64,000 nucleotides of DNA, from assembly GCA_035574155.1 (NCBI GenBank), contig DATLZD010000021.1, positions 1 through 64,000 of the forward strand, written 5' to 3'. Shown here piece after piece: positions 8,282 to 16,548 of this stretch (its first letter is position 1; every line of letters begins with the position of its first letter). The stretch is from HRBIN24 sp035574155 (GTDB lineage: Bacteria > Chloroflexota > Dehalococcoidia > SM23-28-2 > HRBIN24). The notes beneath the pieces were generated by a model, which did not search any database, was not told where the DNA came from, and saw only the letters and a list, made by a program, of their open reading frames with translations. A program made the translations under genes and the position numbers.

Positions 8282-10411
8282 ATGGGCGTCTCCTCTCCCC
8301 GCCGGCGACTCGACCTCTCGGGCACCTGGGAGTGTCGTCCCCTGGCCCCCGACGAGGACGCCCTGCGGGCAGAGGGCGGTTGGCGACCCATGCCCGTCCC
8401 GTCCAACTGGCACCTGGCGGGCCTGGAAAACTATGCGGGGGCCGTTGCCTTCCGCCGCTCCTTCGCCGCCGAGGTCGCCCCGGGCCGCACCGCCCATCTC
8501 TTGTTCCGAGGGGTGGACTACTACGCTGACGTCTGGCTCAACGGCGTCTACCTCGGACACCACGAGGGCTATTTCCAGCCCTTCAGCTTCGATGTGACGG
8601 GCCTGCTCCGGCCCCAGAACGAGCTCCTGGTGCGGGTGGAAGCCCCGAGAGAGGAGCCGAGGACCGTCTGGCCCAACCGTAAGCGTCTCATCAAGGGCAT
8701 CTTCCAGCACCACGACTGCCGGCCGGGGTCATGGAGCCTCCAGCACGGACAGGACGCCCCCACCGGCGGCATCTGGGACAGGGTGGAGCTGGTCTACACG
8801 TCCCCGGTGCACGTCACCTCCCTGCGGGTAGCCCCCTTGCAGGCCTCCGACGCCTCGGCCCTGGTGCTGGTCACGGCCACGGTGCGCAGCCCCGAGCGCC
8901 GTCACGTGCAGGCGTCCCTGGACCTGGAGCCGTTAGCGGGCCAGGGTGGCTCGGCGCGGCAGAGCGTTGACGTCCACCTCCAGCCTGGCGAGAACGAGCT
9001 ACGGTTCGCCCTGACGGTGCCCGACCCGGCCCTCTGGTGGACCTGGGACCTCGGCGGCCAGGGGCTCTACGCGGCCCGCCTGACCCTGGCCGACGCCGAC
9101 GGGGTGCTGGACGTCCTGGAAGAGCGTTGTGGGCTGCGCGAGATGCGCATCGACGACGACTGGACGTGGCGGCTGAACGGCCGTCCCTTCTTTCCCCGTG
9201 GCACCAACATCATTCCTGCTGAGTGGCTGAGCACCTATACTCCTGAGGCCATCGACCGCGATGTGCAACTGCTGCGGGAGGCCAACGTGAACGCCGTGCG
9301 CGTCCACGCCCACGTGAACCGCCGGGAGCTATACGAGGCGCTGGACGAGGCCGGGATCGTCGTCTGGCAGGACTTCGCCCTCCAGTGGGGCTACGAGGAC
9401 TCGGACGACTTCGTGCGGGAGGCGGTCCGACAGGCGCGGGACATGGTCCGCCACCTCTACAACCATCCCTGCATCGTCCTGTGGTGCTGTCACAATGAGC
9501 CGTTGCCCCACAACCGGCGCCGACTGGGGCCTGCCCTGGCCGCCGCCGTGCGGGCCGAAGACCCGACACGACGGGTGGAGGAGGCATCGGACTTCCGCCA
9601 TCACCCCTATCCGGGCTGGTATTACGGGTCCTACCGCGAGTTCAGCGGCCTGCCGGGCGCCCCCATGCCCACCGAGTTCGGCGCCCAGGCCCTGCCCGAC
9701 GTCGAGTCCCTGCGAGAGATGTTCCCACCGGAGGCCCTCTGGCCGCCCGACTGGGACGCCTGGGCCTACCGTTGCTTCCAGTATCACGAGACGTTCCATG
9801 TCGCCGGCATCGACCCGGGCAGCAGCCTGGAGGAGTTGGTGGCTGCCAGCCAGGACTACCAGGCCAGGCTCCTTAAGTATGCCATCGAGCACTACCGCCG
9901 GGCCAAGGGGAGGGTCAAGGGGCTGTTCCAGTTCATGTTCATGGACCCGGCGCCCCTCATCACCTGGTCGGTGCTGGACTGGCAACGCCGCCCCAAGCGG
10001 GGCTACCACGTCCTGCGCGAGGCCTACCAGCCCGTCCTGCCCATCGTGACCATGGAACGGGAGAAGACCACGCCCGGCCGGCTGCTGGTGATGGAGGTGG
10101 CGGTGGTCAACGACCTTCCCCAGGCCTTCCCGGGCGCCACGGTGCGCCTCTGGGTCGAGGGGCAGGAGGGCTGGCACAGCGACCTGGACTCCTACACCCT
10201 GGACATACCTCCCGACAGCGTTGCCCTCGCCCACCGCCCCCCACGGGAACCAGGCCTCACCGTCTGGCGGGTGCCCCCCGACGTGCCCACCGGCCGCTAT
10301 ACGGTGTGGGCCGAGGTCCGCGACTCCGAGGGCAAGCCGCTGGGCCGCAACTGGCAGGCCATCGAGCTGGTCTCCCTGCCCCTGGGCAGGGAGTGGTGGC
10401 CTTCCTTCTAG
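8282..10411 (+). CDS. glycoside hydrolase family 2 protein
   Basis: A 709-residue GH2-type retaining glycosidase (beta-galactosidase, beta-mannosidase or beta-glucuronidase group). The order is an N-terminal jelly-roll sugar-binding domain (about 1-185, with 'VDYYADVWLNGVYLGHHEGYF'), an immunoglobulin-like domain (about 190-290), a TIM barrel (about 295-590) and a C-terminal beta region. The acid/base Glu406 is in CCHNEP and the nucleophile Glu465 is in PTEFGAQ. There is no signal peptide, so it is probably cytoplasmic. Specificity cannot be read from the sequence. Its stop overlaps the convergent aminotransferase. Confidence 0.88.
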   Translation: MGVSSPRRRLDLSGTWECRPLAPDEDALRAEGGWRPMPVPSNWHLAGLENYAGAVAFRRSFAAEVAPGRTAHLLFRGVDYYADVWLNGVYLGHHEGYFQPFSFDVTGLLRPQNELLVRVEAPREEPRTVWPNRKRLIKGIFQHHDCRPGSWSLQHGQDAPTGGIWDRVELVYTSPVHVTSLRVAPLQASDASALVLVTATVRSPERRHVQASLDLEPLAGQGGSARQSVDVHLQPGENELRFALTVPDPALWWTWDLGGQGLYAARLTLADADGVLDVLEERCGLREMRIDDDWTWRLNGRPFFPRGTNIIPAEWLSTYTPEAIDRDVQLLREANVNAVRVHAHVNRRELYEALDEAGIVVWQDFALQWGYEDSDDFVREAVRQARDMVRHLYNHPCIVLWCCHNEPLPHNRRRLGPALAAAVRAEDPTRRVEEASDFRHHPYPGWYYGSYREFSGLPGAPMPTEFGAQALPDVESLREMFPPEALWPPDWDAWAYRCFQYHETFHVAGIDPGSSLEELVAASQDYQARLLKYAIEHYRRAKGRVKGLFQFMFMDPAPLITWSVLDWQRRPKRGYHVLREAYQPVLPIVTMEREKTTPGRLLVMEVAVVNDLPQAFPGATVRLWVEGQEGWHSDLDSYTLDIPPDSVALAHRPPREPGLTVWRVPPDVPTGRYTVWAEVRDSEGKPLGRNWQAIELVSLPLGREWWPSF

Positions 10412-11757
10412 AGCAGCCCGTCGCGGCGCAGGTCGTGCAGGGACGCCTCAAAGGCCTCCAGCACGGCATCCACATCGGCATCGGTGTGAACGCCCGAGAG
10501 GAAGCCCCCGCTCAGCCCCATCAGGTCGACGCCATGGTTGAGCATGGCCCGCTTGAGGTTCATGGCCAGCTCCGGACGCATGCGCGGCGGCTGACGGCCG
10601 CTGTCGAGGGGCCATTCGATGCCGTCCTGGGGCTGCGGGCACTCCTCCCCCAGCACGATGTGGAAGTAGGAGGCGAGACCGTAGACGCAGCCCGGCACCT
10701 CCAGTCGCCGCAGCGTCCCGTTCATCTCCCGGACCAGGCGTCGGGCCAGGGCATCGGCACGACGGTGGTAACGACCGTCGGCGATGAGGGAGAGCATGGT
10801 GGTGCCGGCTGCTGCCGATAGCGGGTTGGCGTTGAAGGTGCCCGGATGGAACACCCGCTCACGGGAGTCCCAGGCAGCATCGCCCCGAAAGGCCATCATG
10901 GACATCACTTCGGCGCGCCCGGCCACGCAGCCGCCTGGCAGGCCGCCGGCCACGATCTTGGCCAGGCAGGTCAGGTCGGGCACCACACCGTAGCGGGCCT
11001 GGGCGCCGCCCACCGAGACGCGGAAGCCCGTGATGACCTCGTCGAAAATGAGCACGGCGCCGTAGCGGAGCGTGAGCTCCCGCAGGTCGTGCAGGAAGGA
11101 GGGGGCCAGGGGCAGGGTGCCCCAGGAGGCGCCGGTGGGCTCCAGGATGACGGCCGCCACATCTCCTCGGCGCAGGTGCTCCTCCACGGCAGCGACGTCG
11201 CCCTGGGGCACGCTGATGGTGTCCTGGAGCGCCCCCGGGGTCACGCCGGCCGAGCGTAGCGCGTCCGAGTCGGCGTAGCGGGCGCCCGTCACGGCATCGT
11301 GCCAGCCGTGGAAGTGGTAGTCGAACTTGAGGACCTTGCGGCGGCCGGTGTAAGAGCGGGCCAGCCGCAGGGCCATCAGGGTGGCCTCGGTGCCGGAGCT
11401 GGTGAAGCGGACCAGCTCGGCGCTGGGCACCAGGCGCTTCACCCACTCGGCCCACTCCACCTCCCCCCGGTGGGCGGCACCGTAGTGGGTGCCCAGGGCC
11501 GCCTGCTCCGTCACCGCCCTCGTTATCTCCGGGTGGGCGTGGCCCAGGAAGAGGGCGCCGTGGCCCATCACCAGGTCCACCAGCTCGTGGCCGTCCACGT
11601 CCCACTTGCGGGCACCCGCGGCCCGCTCGACATACACGGGGAAGGGAGTGACATAGCGGATGTCGTGGGTCACCCCCGAGGGCAACGCCCGTTGCGCCCG
11701 CTCGTAGAGCTGGGCCGAACGGGGGTGACGGGCCACGTACTCGTCCAGAATGCTCAC
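10408..11757 (-). CDS. class III aminotransferase (glutamate-1-semialdehyde aminomutase-like)
   Basis: A 449-residue PLP enzyme of the class III aminotransferase/HemL group. 'RFTSSGTEATLMALRLAR' binds the cofactor phosphate, 'VLIFDEVITGFR' holds the Asp that contacts the pyridine nitrogen, and Lys267 in CLAKIVAGG is the Schiff-base residue. It starts at GTG in a GTGA overlap with the stop of the upstream gene, so translation is coupled. The other operon members (a DapB-like dehydrogenase and a hydrolase) argue against haem synthesis and for amino-acid or diamine metabolism. Confidence 0.88.
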   Translation of the reverse strand: MSILDEYVARHPRSAQLYERAQRALPSGVTHDIRYVTPFPVYVERAAGARKWDVDGHELVDLVMGHGALFLGHAHPEITRAVTEQAALGTHYGAAHRGEVEWAEWVKRLVPSAELVRFTSSGTEATLMALRLARSYTGRRKVLKFDYHFHGWHDAVTGARYADSDALRSAGVTPGALQDTISVPQGDVAAVEEHLRRGDVAAVILEPTGASWGTLPLAPSFLHDLRELTLRYGAVLIFDEVITGFRVSVGGAQARYGVVPDLTCLAKIVAGGLPGGCVAGRAEVMSMMAFRGDAAWDSRERVFHPGTFNANPLSAAAGTTMLSLIADGRYHRRADALARRLVREMNGTLRRLEVPGCVYGLASYFHIVLGEECPQPQDGIEWPLDSGRQPPRMRPELAMNLKRAMLNHGVDLMGLSGGFLSGVHTDADVDAVLEAFEASLHDLRRDGLL

Positions 11758-12788
11758 GGGTCGGTCCCCTCCTCTCCTCTCTCCAGCCGCCGCGGCACGA
11801 TGGGCAGGTCGCGGACGGTGATGAGGCCCACCGGCGCCGGTCCGTGGACGACGGTGGGCAAAAGGCGGACCACCAAGGCAGCGGTGGCCCTGTCCCCCTG
11901 GACCCCGCCGGGCAAGAAGGCGCGCAGCGGCGGCTCCCCGTCGATCTCGATGGCATCGTGAGGGTCGGAGGCCTCCAACGCCATGACCAAGGTCAGCTCC
12001 AGGGCCGGCATGCCTCCCCGCAGCCCCGTGACCGTCTGGCAGGCGCCCGCCACCTGCCCCGCCTCCAGGCGCAGGGGGCCTGCCCTCAGGTGGCGCGGCG
12101 CCAGGACCGGGACCATCTCCTCCCGCAACTCCTCCAGCTCCCAGCCCAGGGCATCGGCCAGCATGAGGGCCGATTCCAGCAGCCCCACGTGTCCGAGGGC
12201 GCCGGCCCTGGCCTGGGCCTCGAACTCCTGGGGCGAGAGGCCGACGCCCATCTTCCTCTGCAGTTGGGGACGGCGCCGGGAGAGGTCTACCACCCGCCTC
12301 ACCCGCACGGCGTCCACCCTCTGGCAGGCGGCGGCCAGCAACGACGGCAACAGGTCCATGACGAACCCCGGGTTGACCCCAGCACCCAGGACGCGCAGCC
12401 CCCTCGCCCGCGCCTCCTCGTCCAGCCGGCGCGCCAGGTCGGGATGCCTGGCCCAGGGGAAGGACAGCTCTTCGCAGGTCGACAGCACGTGCAGGCCATG
12501 GGAGAGGGCCGATAGGGCGGCACCGGCCTCCTGGGCCAGGCGGGAACCGGCCGTGTGGACCAGCACCTGGGCCTCGCTGTCGCGTAGGGCCTCCTCCAGG
12601 GTCGGCATCACCGTCACCCCCAGGCGGCGGCCCAGCCCGGCCACCTCTCCCAGGTCGCGGCCAGCCTTGCCGGGGTCCGAGTCCACAGCCCCCACCACGC
12701 GGAAGCGGTGGTCCTGAGCGATGAGCCTCACCACCTCGGCCCCGATAGCCCCGATCCCCACGTGCAGGGTCCGCACAACAGCCACCAC
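11754..12788 (-). CDS. DapB-fold NAD(P)-dependent dehydrogenase, 2,4-diaminopentanoate-dehydrogenase-like
   Basis: A 344-residue protein with an N-terminal Rossmann segment (VGIGAIGAEVVRLI, then 'VVGAVDSDPGKAGRDLGEV'), as in dihydrodipicolinate reductase and 2,4-diaminopentanoate dehydrogenase. It is longer than DapB (about 240-270) and closer in size to the diaminopentanoate enzymes of ornithine degradation. The central 'GAGVNPGFVMDLLP' also fits that group. It starts at GTG 12788, one base after the stop of the upstream hydrolase, and ends in a 4-bp overlap with the aminotransferase. The exact substrate is not determined. Confidence 0.75.
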   Translation of the reverse strand: MVAVVRTLHVGIGAIGAEVVRLIAQDHRFRVVGAVDSDPGKAGRDLGEVAGLGRRLGVTVMPTLEEALRDSEAQVLVHTAGSRLAQEAGAALSALSHGLHVLSTCEELSFPWARHPDLARRLDEEARARGLRVLGAGVNPGFVMDLLPSLLAAACQRVDAVRVRRVVDLSRRRPQLQRKMGVGLSPQEFEAQARAGALGHVGLLESALMLADALGWELEELREEMVPVLAPRHLRAGPLRLEAGQVAGACQTVTGLRGGMPALELTLVMALEASDPHDAIEIDGEPPLRAFLPGGVQGDRATAALVVRLLPTVVHGPAPVGLITVRDLPIVPRRLERGEEGTDP

Positions 12789-12789
12789 T

Positions 12790-13578
12790 CTATCCCACCT
12801 CGTCCAGGAACTCCAGCACGGCCCGGTTGAAGACCTCCGGCTGCTCGAAGTAGACCGAGTGCCCAGCCCCCGGCACCACCAGCAGGCGGGCGTTGGGAAG
12901 CAGGCGTGCCGCCACCTCCACCAGGGCCGGAGGGAAAAGGTCGTCCTCCTCACCGACGATGAGGAGGACGGGCACGGGCAGGGAGCGGATGGCCTCACCG
13001 CTGGGGTCCAGCACCGGATAGCGACGGGGCAGGTCTTCGGGGCGGGGACCATTGAGGGCCGCTATCTCGCGGTACAGGAAGGCCAGGTGGGGGCGGCTGC
13101 GGACAAAGCGCAGCGACAGGGCACGTCGTGGCAGGCGCGAGCGCCTCTGCTCCCAGAGACGCTGGGCCAGGTGCCGGACCCGGGCGTCGGCCGCGGCCCA
13201 GACCGCCCGTCGCATGCCCACCAGGGTGTTGGCCATCACCAGCGCCCGGACCCGCTGGGGATGGCGCAGGGCATATCCCAGGCAGGTGAGGCCCCCCATG
13301 GACTGGGCCACCAGGCGCACCTCGTCCACTTCCAGGTGCTCAAGGAGGGACTCCAGGTCGTCCACGAAGTGCGTCGGGTCCGGAGGCCGGTCGTCCTGCC
13401 GCGACAGCCCGAAGCCCCGGTGGTCGAACACCAGGCAGCGGTAACGTCTAGCGAAGGCCGGGACCTGCTGCCACCAGCTCAGATGGTTGCCACCGGCGCC
13501 GTGGGCGAAGACGAGCCAGGGGCCGCGACCGTGGACCTCGTAGTAAATGGCAGCGCCGTTGACCTCGAGCGTCGGCAT
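12790..13578 (-). CDS. alpha/beta-fold hydrolase
   Basis: A 262-residue hydrolase with 'FAHGAGGNHLSWW' as oxyanion segment, Ser93 in AQSMGG, an Asp near 212 (GEEDD) and His240 in GAGHSVYF. It opens the three-gene operon with the dehydrogenase and the aminotransferase, spaced by one base from the former. The start has no clear Shine-Dalgarno sequence, but a TATCAT -10 lies about 13 nt upstream, so the message is probably leaderless. It might hydrolyse an amide, lactam or ester intermediate in the pathway; that is inference. Confidence 0.86.
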   Translation of the reverse strand: MPTLEVNGAAIYYEVHGRGPWLVFAHGAGGNHLSWWQQVPAFARRYRCLVFDHRGFGLSRQDDRPPDPTHFVDDLESLLEHLEVDEVRLVAQSMGGLTCLGYALRHPQRVRALVMANTLVGMRRAVWAAADARVRHLAQRLWEQRRSRLPRRALSLRFVRSRPHLAFLYREIAALNGPRPEDLPRRYPVLDPSGEAIRSLPVPVLLIVGEEDDLFPPALVEVAARLLPNARLLVVPGAGHSVYFEQPEVFNRAVLEFLDEVG

Positions 13579-13590
13579 CGGGCTGTCACG

Positions 13591-13620
13591 ATGATACTAG
13601 CCTGGGAAGGGCAGGAGCAA
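13591..13620 (-). promoter_or_regulatory. promoter of hydrolase-dehydrogenase-aminotransferase operon
   Basis: On the minus strand TTGCTC (13620-13615) and TATCAT (13596-13591) are 18 bp apart. The ATG at 13578 begins about 6 nt after the expected transcription start. Confidence 0.5.
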
Positions 13621-13708
13621 CGACACTGGCCCGCCGCCCGCCATGTCCGTAAAATAGGAAACAGGAATTGGACAGGTTGTCGGCTAAAGTCGGAGGCTTG
13701 CTAAGTAG

Positions 13709-14653
13709 ATGACCTCGTCCGCCCGCCGGAGGGGCCGTCGCCGCGGAGGCAGCGCCCGGGCCGCCGCGACGGCGGAGGCCCCCGCACCGCCTTCGGCACC
13801 TCCCCCCTTCGCCCATCCGGCCGAGGCCGAGTTCGCCCGCATCCTGGACTTCTACGGCATCGAGTGGCAATACGAGCCGCGCTCCTTTCCCCTGCGCTGG
13901 GAGGGCGGCCAGATAGTGGAGGCCTTCACCCCCGACTTCTACCTGCCCGAGTTCAATCTTTATGTCGAGCTGACCACCCTCAAGGGCGGCCTCAACACCG
14001 AAAAGAACCGCAAGGTCCGCCTCCTGCGCCAGATGTATCCCGAGGTGCGAGTCAAACTCCTCAAGAAGAGGGACGTATTCCGCCTGCTGGCCAAGTATGG
14101 CTACGGCCCCCTAGGCCCCGACGACGTGCCCGAGGTGGACCGCGTCCTTATATCCCCCGGCAAGCTCCAGCAGCGGGTGGCCGAGCTGGCAGCCGAGATC
14201 GAGCGCGACTACGCCGGTCAGCCGATAGTGCTGGTGGGAGTCCTGCGAGGGGTCATATGCTTCATGGCCGACCTGATGCGCCTGCTGCACCTGCACGCCG
14301 ACATCGACTTTCTGGCCATCTCGTCCTACGGTAGCGGCGACCCAGCTGGCGTCCGCATCGTCAAGGACCTGGAGGAAGACGTGCGCGGCCGCCACGTCCT
14401 GCTGGTGGAGGACATCGTCGATACGGGCATGACCCTCAACCGCGTCCTGGCCCACCTGGAGGCGAAGGAGCCGGCCAGCCTGCGCGTGTGCGCCCTGCTG
14501 GACAAGCGGGCGCGTCGCCTCATCGACGTCCCCCTCCACTACGTCGGCTTCGAGATACCGGACGAGTTCGTGGTGGGCTACGGACTTGACTTCCGCCAAC
14601 GCTACCGTAACCTGCCCTTCATCGCCGTGGTCAAACACGAACACCTGCCATGA
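13709..14653 (+). CDS. hpt: hypoxanthine phosphoribosyltransferase with N-terminal nuclease-like domain
   Basis: A 314-residue protein, against about 180 for ordinary HPRT. Residues 1-35 are Arg/Ala/Pro-rich. Residues 36-135 look like a PD-(D/E)xK-type fold: 'FYGIEWQYEPRSF', then TPDFYLP with Asp76, then YVELTTLK with Glu87. Residues 145-314 are a complete HPRT: 'ISPGKLQQRVAEL', 'LVGVLRGVICFMADLMR', 'AISSYGSG' and the PRPP loop LLVEDIVDTGMTL. The enzyme should salvage hypoxanthine and guanine to IMP and GMP. What the N-terminal domain does is unknown; the usual catalytic Lys after the Glu is Thr, so it may bind rather than cut. Confidence 0.85.
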   Translation: MTSSARRRGRRRGGSARAAATAEAPAPPSAPPPFAHPAEAEFARILDFYGIEWQYEPRSFPLRWEGGQIVEAFTPDFYLPEFNLYVELTTLKGGLNTEKNRKVRLLRQMYPEVRVKLLKKRDVFRLLAKYGYGPLGPDDVPEVDRVLISPGKLQQRVAELAAEIERDYAGQPIVLVGVLRGVICFMADLMRLLHLHADIDFLAISSYGSGDPAGVRIVKDLEEDVRGRHVLLVEDIVDTGMTLNRVLAHLEAKEPASLRVCALLDKRARRLIDVPLHYVGFEIPDEFVVGYGLDFRQRYRNLPFIAVVKHEHLP

Positions 14654-14666
14654 CGGCACCGCTTAT

Positions 14667-14695
14667 CTCGGCCTATAGGCTGGAGCAAGGCCGAG
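14667..14695 (+). terminator. hairpin after the phosphoribosyltransferase gene
   Basis: CTCGGCC (14667-14673) pairs with GGCCGAG (14689-14695) around a 15-nt loop, 14 nt after the stop codon. No T-run follows, so it is a weak intrinsic terminator candidate. A second perfect 7-bp stem, GAGGCTG/CAGCCTC, lies at 14714-14737. Confidence 0.35.
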
Positions 14696-14811
14696 GTCTA
14701 ACTGCGGTCGTGTGAGGCTGATGGTTATAACAGCCTCTAGATGCCTCCAGATGGTCCTGTTCGGCGTTCGGCCACGTTGACAGGTCTATGGCGCCGCGCG
14801 AAGATTGGTGT

Positions 14812-14924
14812 GCTCCCCGGGAGGCGGAGTAGCAAGCGCACCGCCGAGGACACGAGGGGGCCGGGCGCAGAGCCCGAGCGCCCAAGGTCCGAGGCAGGCG
14901 CCAGCGAAAGGTCGCCCGGGGAGC
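14812..14924. other. structured intergenic element with 10-bp closing stem
   Basis: GCTCCCCGGG (14812-14821) is the exact reverse complement of CCCGGGGAGC (14915-14924). The 93 enclosed bases contain further stems: GGCGG/CCGCC near the 5' side and GGGCGC/GCGCCC in the middle. It begins five bases from the stop of the minus-strand pterin dehydratase gene, so it could be the 3' structure of that mRNA or an independent RNA. No known RNA family was recognised. Confidence 0.35.
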
Positions 14925-14928
14925 GTCG

Positions 14929-15264
14929 TTATTGGGCGGTCGGCTCCTGCCCCTCGGCCTGGACCATCAGCTTGCTCGTCAGCTTGTCGTCGATCTCTCG
15001 CGCCAGGGCGAAATCGCGGTCCGTCAGCGCCCCCTCGCTGTGGGTGATGAGCCGCAGGGTCACCCGGTTGTAGCTGATGGTGATGTCCGGGTGGTGGCCC
15101 GCCCCCTCGGCCAGGTAGGCCACGGCGTTGACGAAGGCGATGGCCCTCAGAAAGGTGCGGAAGGTGAACTGCTTGCGCAGGCGTCCTTCCCTGAGCTCCC
15201 ACCCCTGGAGGGTGCCCAGGGCCTCCTGGACCTCCTCCGGCGACAGTACCCTCGGCCCGCTCAC
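14929..15264 (-). CDS. 4a-hydroxytetrahydrobiopterin dehydratase (pterin-4a-carbinolamine dehydratase)
   Basis: A 111-residue single-domain protein of the usual length for this family. The signature is intact: 'GAGHHPDITISYNRVTLRL' followed by a His and Asp further on (THSEGALTDRD). It dehydrates 4a-hydroxytetrahydropterin, and recycles pterin for aromatic amino-acid hydroxylases in organisms that have them. No hydroxylase is in the window. The start at 15264 is GTG with GGTGGGAGC upstream, 11 nt after the stop of the CoA-transferase, so the three genes here probably form one operon. Confidence 0.88.
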   Translation of the reverse strand: MSGPRVLSPEEVQEALGTLQGWELREGRLRKQFTFRTFLRAIAFVNAVAYLAEGAGHHPDITISYNRVTLRLITHSEGALTDRDFALAREIDDKLTSKLMVQAEGQEPTAQ

Positions 15265-15275
15265 GCTCCCACCCC

Positions 15276-16538
15276 TCAGGCTATGACCCCTCGCTCCTTC
15301 AGGGCCGCCACTTCCTGCTCAGAAAGGCCCAGGAGCTGCCGGAAGACGTAATCGTTGTCCTGCCCCAACACCGGCGCCGCCCGCCAGACCTCGCAGGGGG
15401 TGCCGTGCAGCTTCCAGGGAATGCCGATGTGCTTGCGCACTCCAGCCACCAGGTGTTCCTTCTCCACGAAGGCCCCCCAGGCATTGAGGCCTGGGTCCTC
15501 CGCCAGCTCCTTGTTGCACAGCGGGGGGAAGGCAGCCACCCCTGCCTCCTGCAGCTTGCGCGTCGCCTCGAAGGGGTCCTGGGTCAGGGTCCACTCCTCC
15601 ACCACCCGCTCCAGCTCGTCCTCGTTGCGCTTTCGCGCCTCCAGGGTGGCGAAGCGCGGATCGTCGGCCAGCTCGGGACGGCCCATGACGCCGCACAAAG
15701 CGCGCCACTCCTCGTCGCTGGCGCAGGCGATGCCCACCCAACGGTCCTCCGGCAGCAGCCCGTAGGGCAGCGACTCGGGGTCGGCCGGCCGACAGCGGAA
15801 GAACCCGTGGGGAGCCATATGGGGGTCGCGGTTGCCCAGCCGTGGCGGCTGGTGGCCCAGCATCTGCTGGTGCAGGATGGCGTCCCCCAGCAGCACGATG
15901 GTCGACTCCCACTGGGACATGTCTATGTATTGCCCCTCGCCGGTGCGCTGGCGGTGCCACAGGGCCGCCAGAACGGCGAACGCCGCGTGGTGCCCGGCGT
16001 TGGGGTCGCCGTAGGACAGCCCAACGTGCATGGGCTGGTCCCAGTGCCGGTACCCCGTCAGGGTGGAGAACCCGGACATGGGGACCTGGGCCGGTCCATA
16101 GGCCACGTAGTGCCGCAGGGGCCCGGTCTGGCCATAGCCCGACATGCTGATCATGATGATGTCCGGCTTGACCTTGCGCAGCTCCTCGTATCCCAGGCCC
16201 AGGCGCTCCATCACGCCGGGCGCGAAGTTCTCCACCACGATGTCGCTGATGCCCACCAGACGCTTGGCCAGCGCCTGACCGTCCTCGGTCTGCAGGTCGA
16301 GGGTGATGGCCCGCTTGCCCTGGTTGTACTGGTTAAAGTAGCCGGACGTGTTGGGGTTGGGCTGCCCCTCCGCCCAGGGGGGCAGCATCCGCGTCACGCA
16401 GATGCGCTTGGTGGTCTCGACGCGGATCACCTCGGCCCCCATGTGGGCCAACTGCAGCGTGCAGAAGGGGCCCGCCCATACCCAGCTGAAGTCGGCCACC
16501 CGGATGCCGGTCAGCGGTCCCTTGCCGTGCTCAGCCAT
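15276..16538 (-). CDS. CaiB/BaiF family CoA-transferase
   Basis: A 420-residue class III CoA-transferase. 'RVADFSWVWAGPFCT' and 'GAEVIRVE' are the N-terminal motifs. The catalytic Asp is residue 178 in SYGDPNAG, 22 residues before RTGEGQ, exactly as in the copy at 1807-3078. The start at 16538 follows GAGGAGGGAGCC. It lies 10 nt after the stop of a second CaiB-type gene, so the pair may form a heteromeric enzyme or act on successive substrates. The substrate is unknown. Confidence 0.9.
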   Translation of the reverse strand: MAEHGKGPLTGIRVADFSWVWAGPFCTLQLAHMGAEVIRVETTKRICVTRMLPPWAEGQPNPNTSGYFNQYNQGKRAITLDLQTEDGQALAKRLVGISDIVVENFAPGVMERLGLGYEELRKVKPDIIMISMSGYGQTGPLRHYVAYGPAQVPMSGFSTLTGYRHWDQPMHVGLSYGDPNAGHHAAFAVLAALWHRQRTGEGQYIDMSQWESTIVLLGDAILHQQMLGHQPPRLGNRDPHMAPHGFFRCRPADPESLPYGLLPEDRWVGIACASDEEWRALCGVMGRPELADDPRFATLEARKRNEDELERVVEEWTLTQDPFEATRKLQEAGVAAFPPLCNKELAEDPGLNAWGAFVEKEHLVAGVRKHIGIPWKLHGTPCEVWRAAPVLGQDNDYVFRQLLGLSEQEVAALKERGVIA

Positions 16539-16548
16539 GGCTCCCTCC

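Noticed and set aside
14812..14924. Mn2+ (yybP-ykoY) riboswitch or T-box reading of the GGAGTAGC segment
   Set aside because: The rest of either consensus (for yybP-ykoY the paired 3' motif; for T-box the antiterminator sequence) is absent and no plus-strand gene follows.
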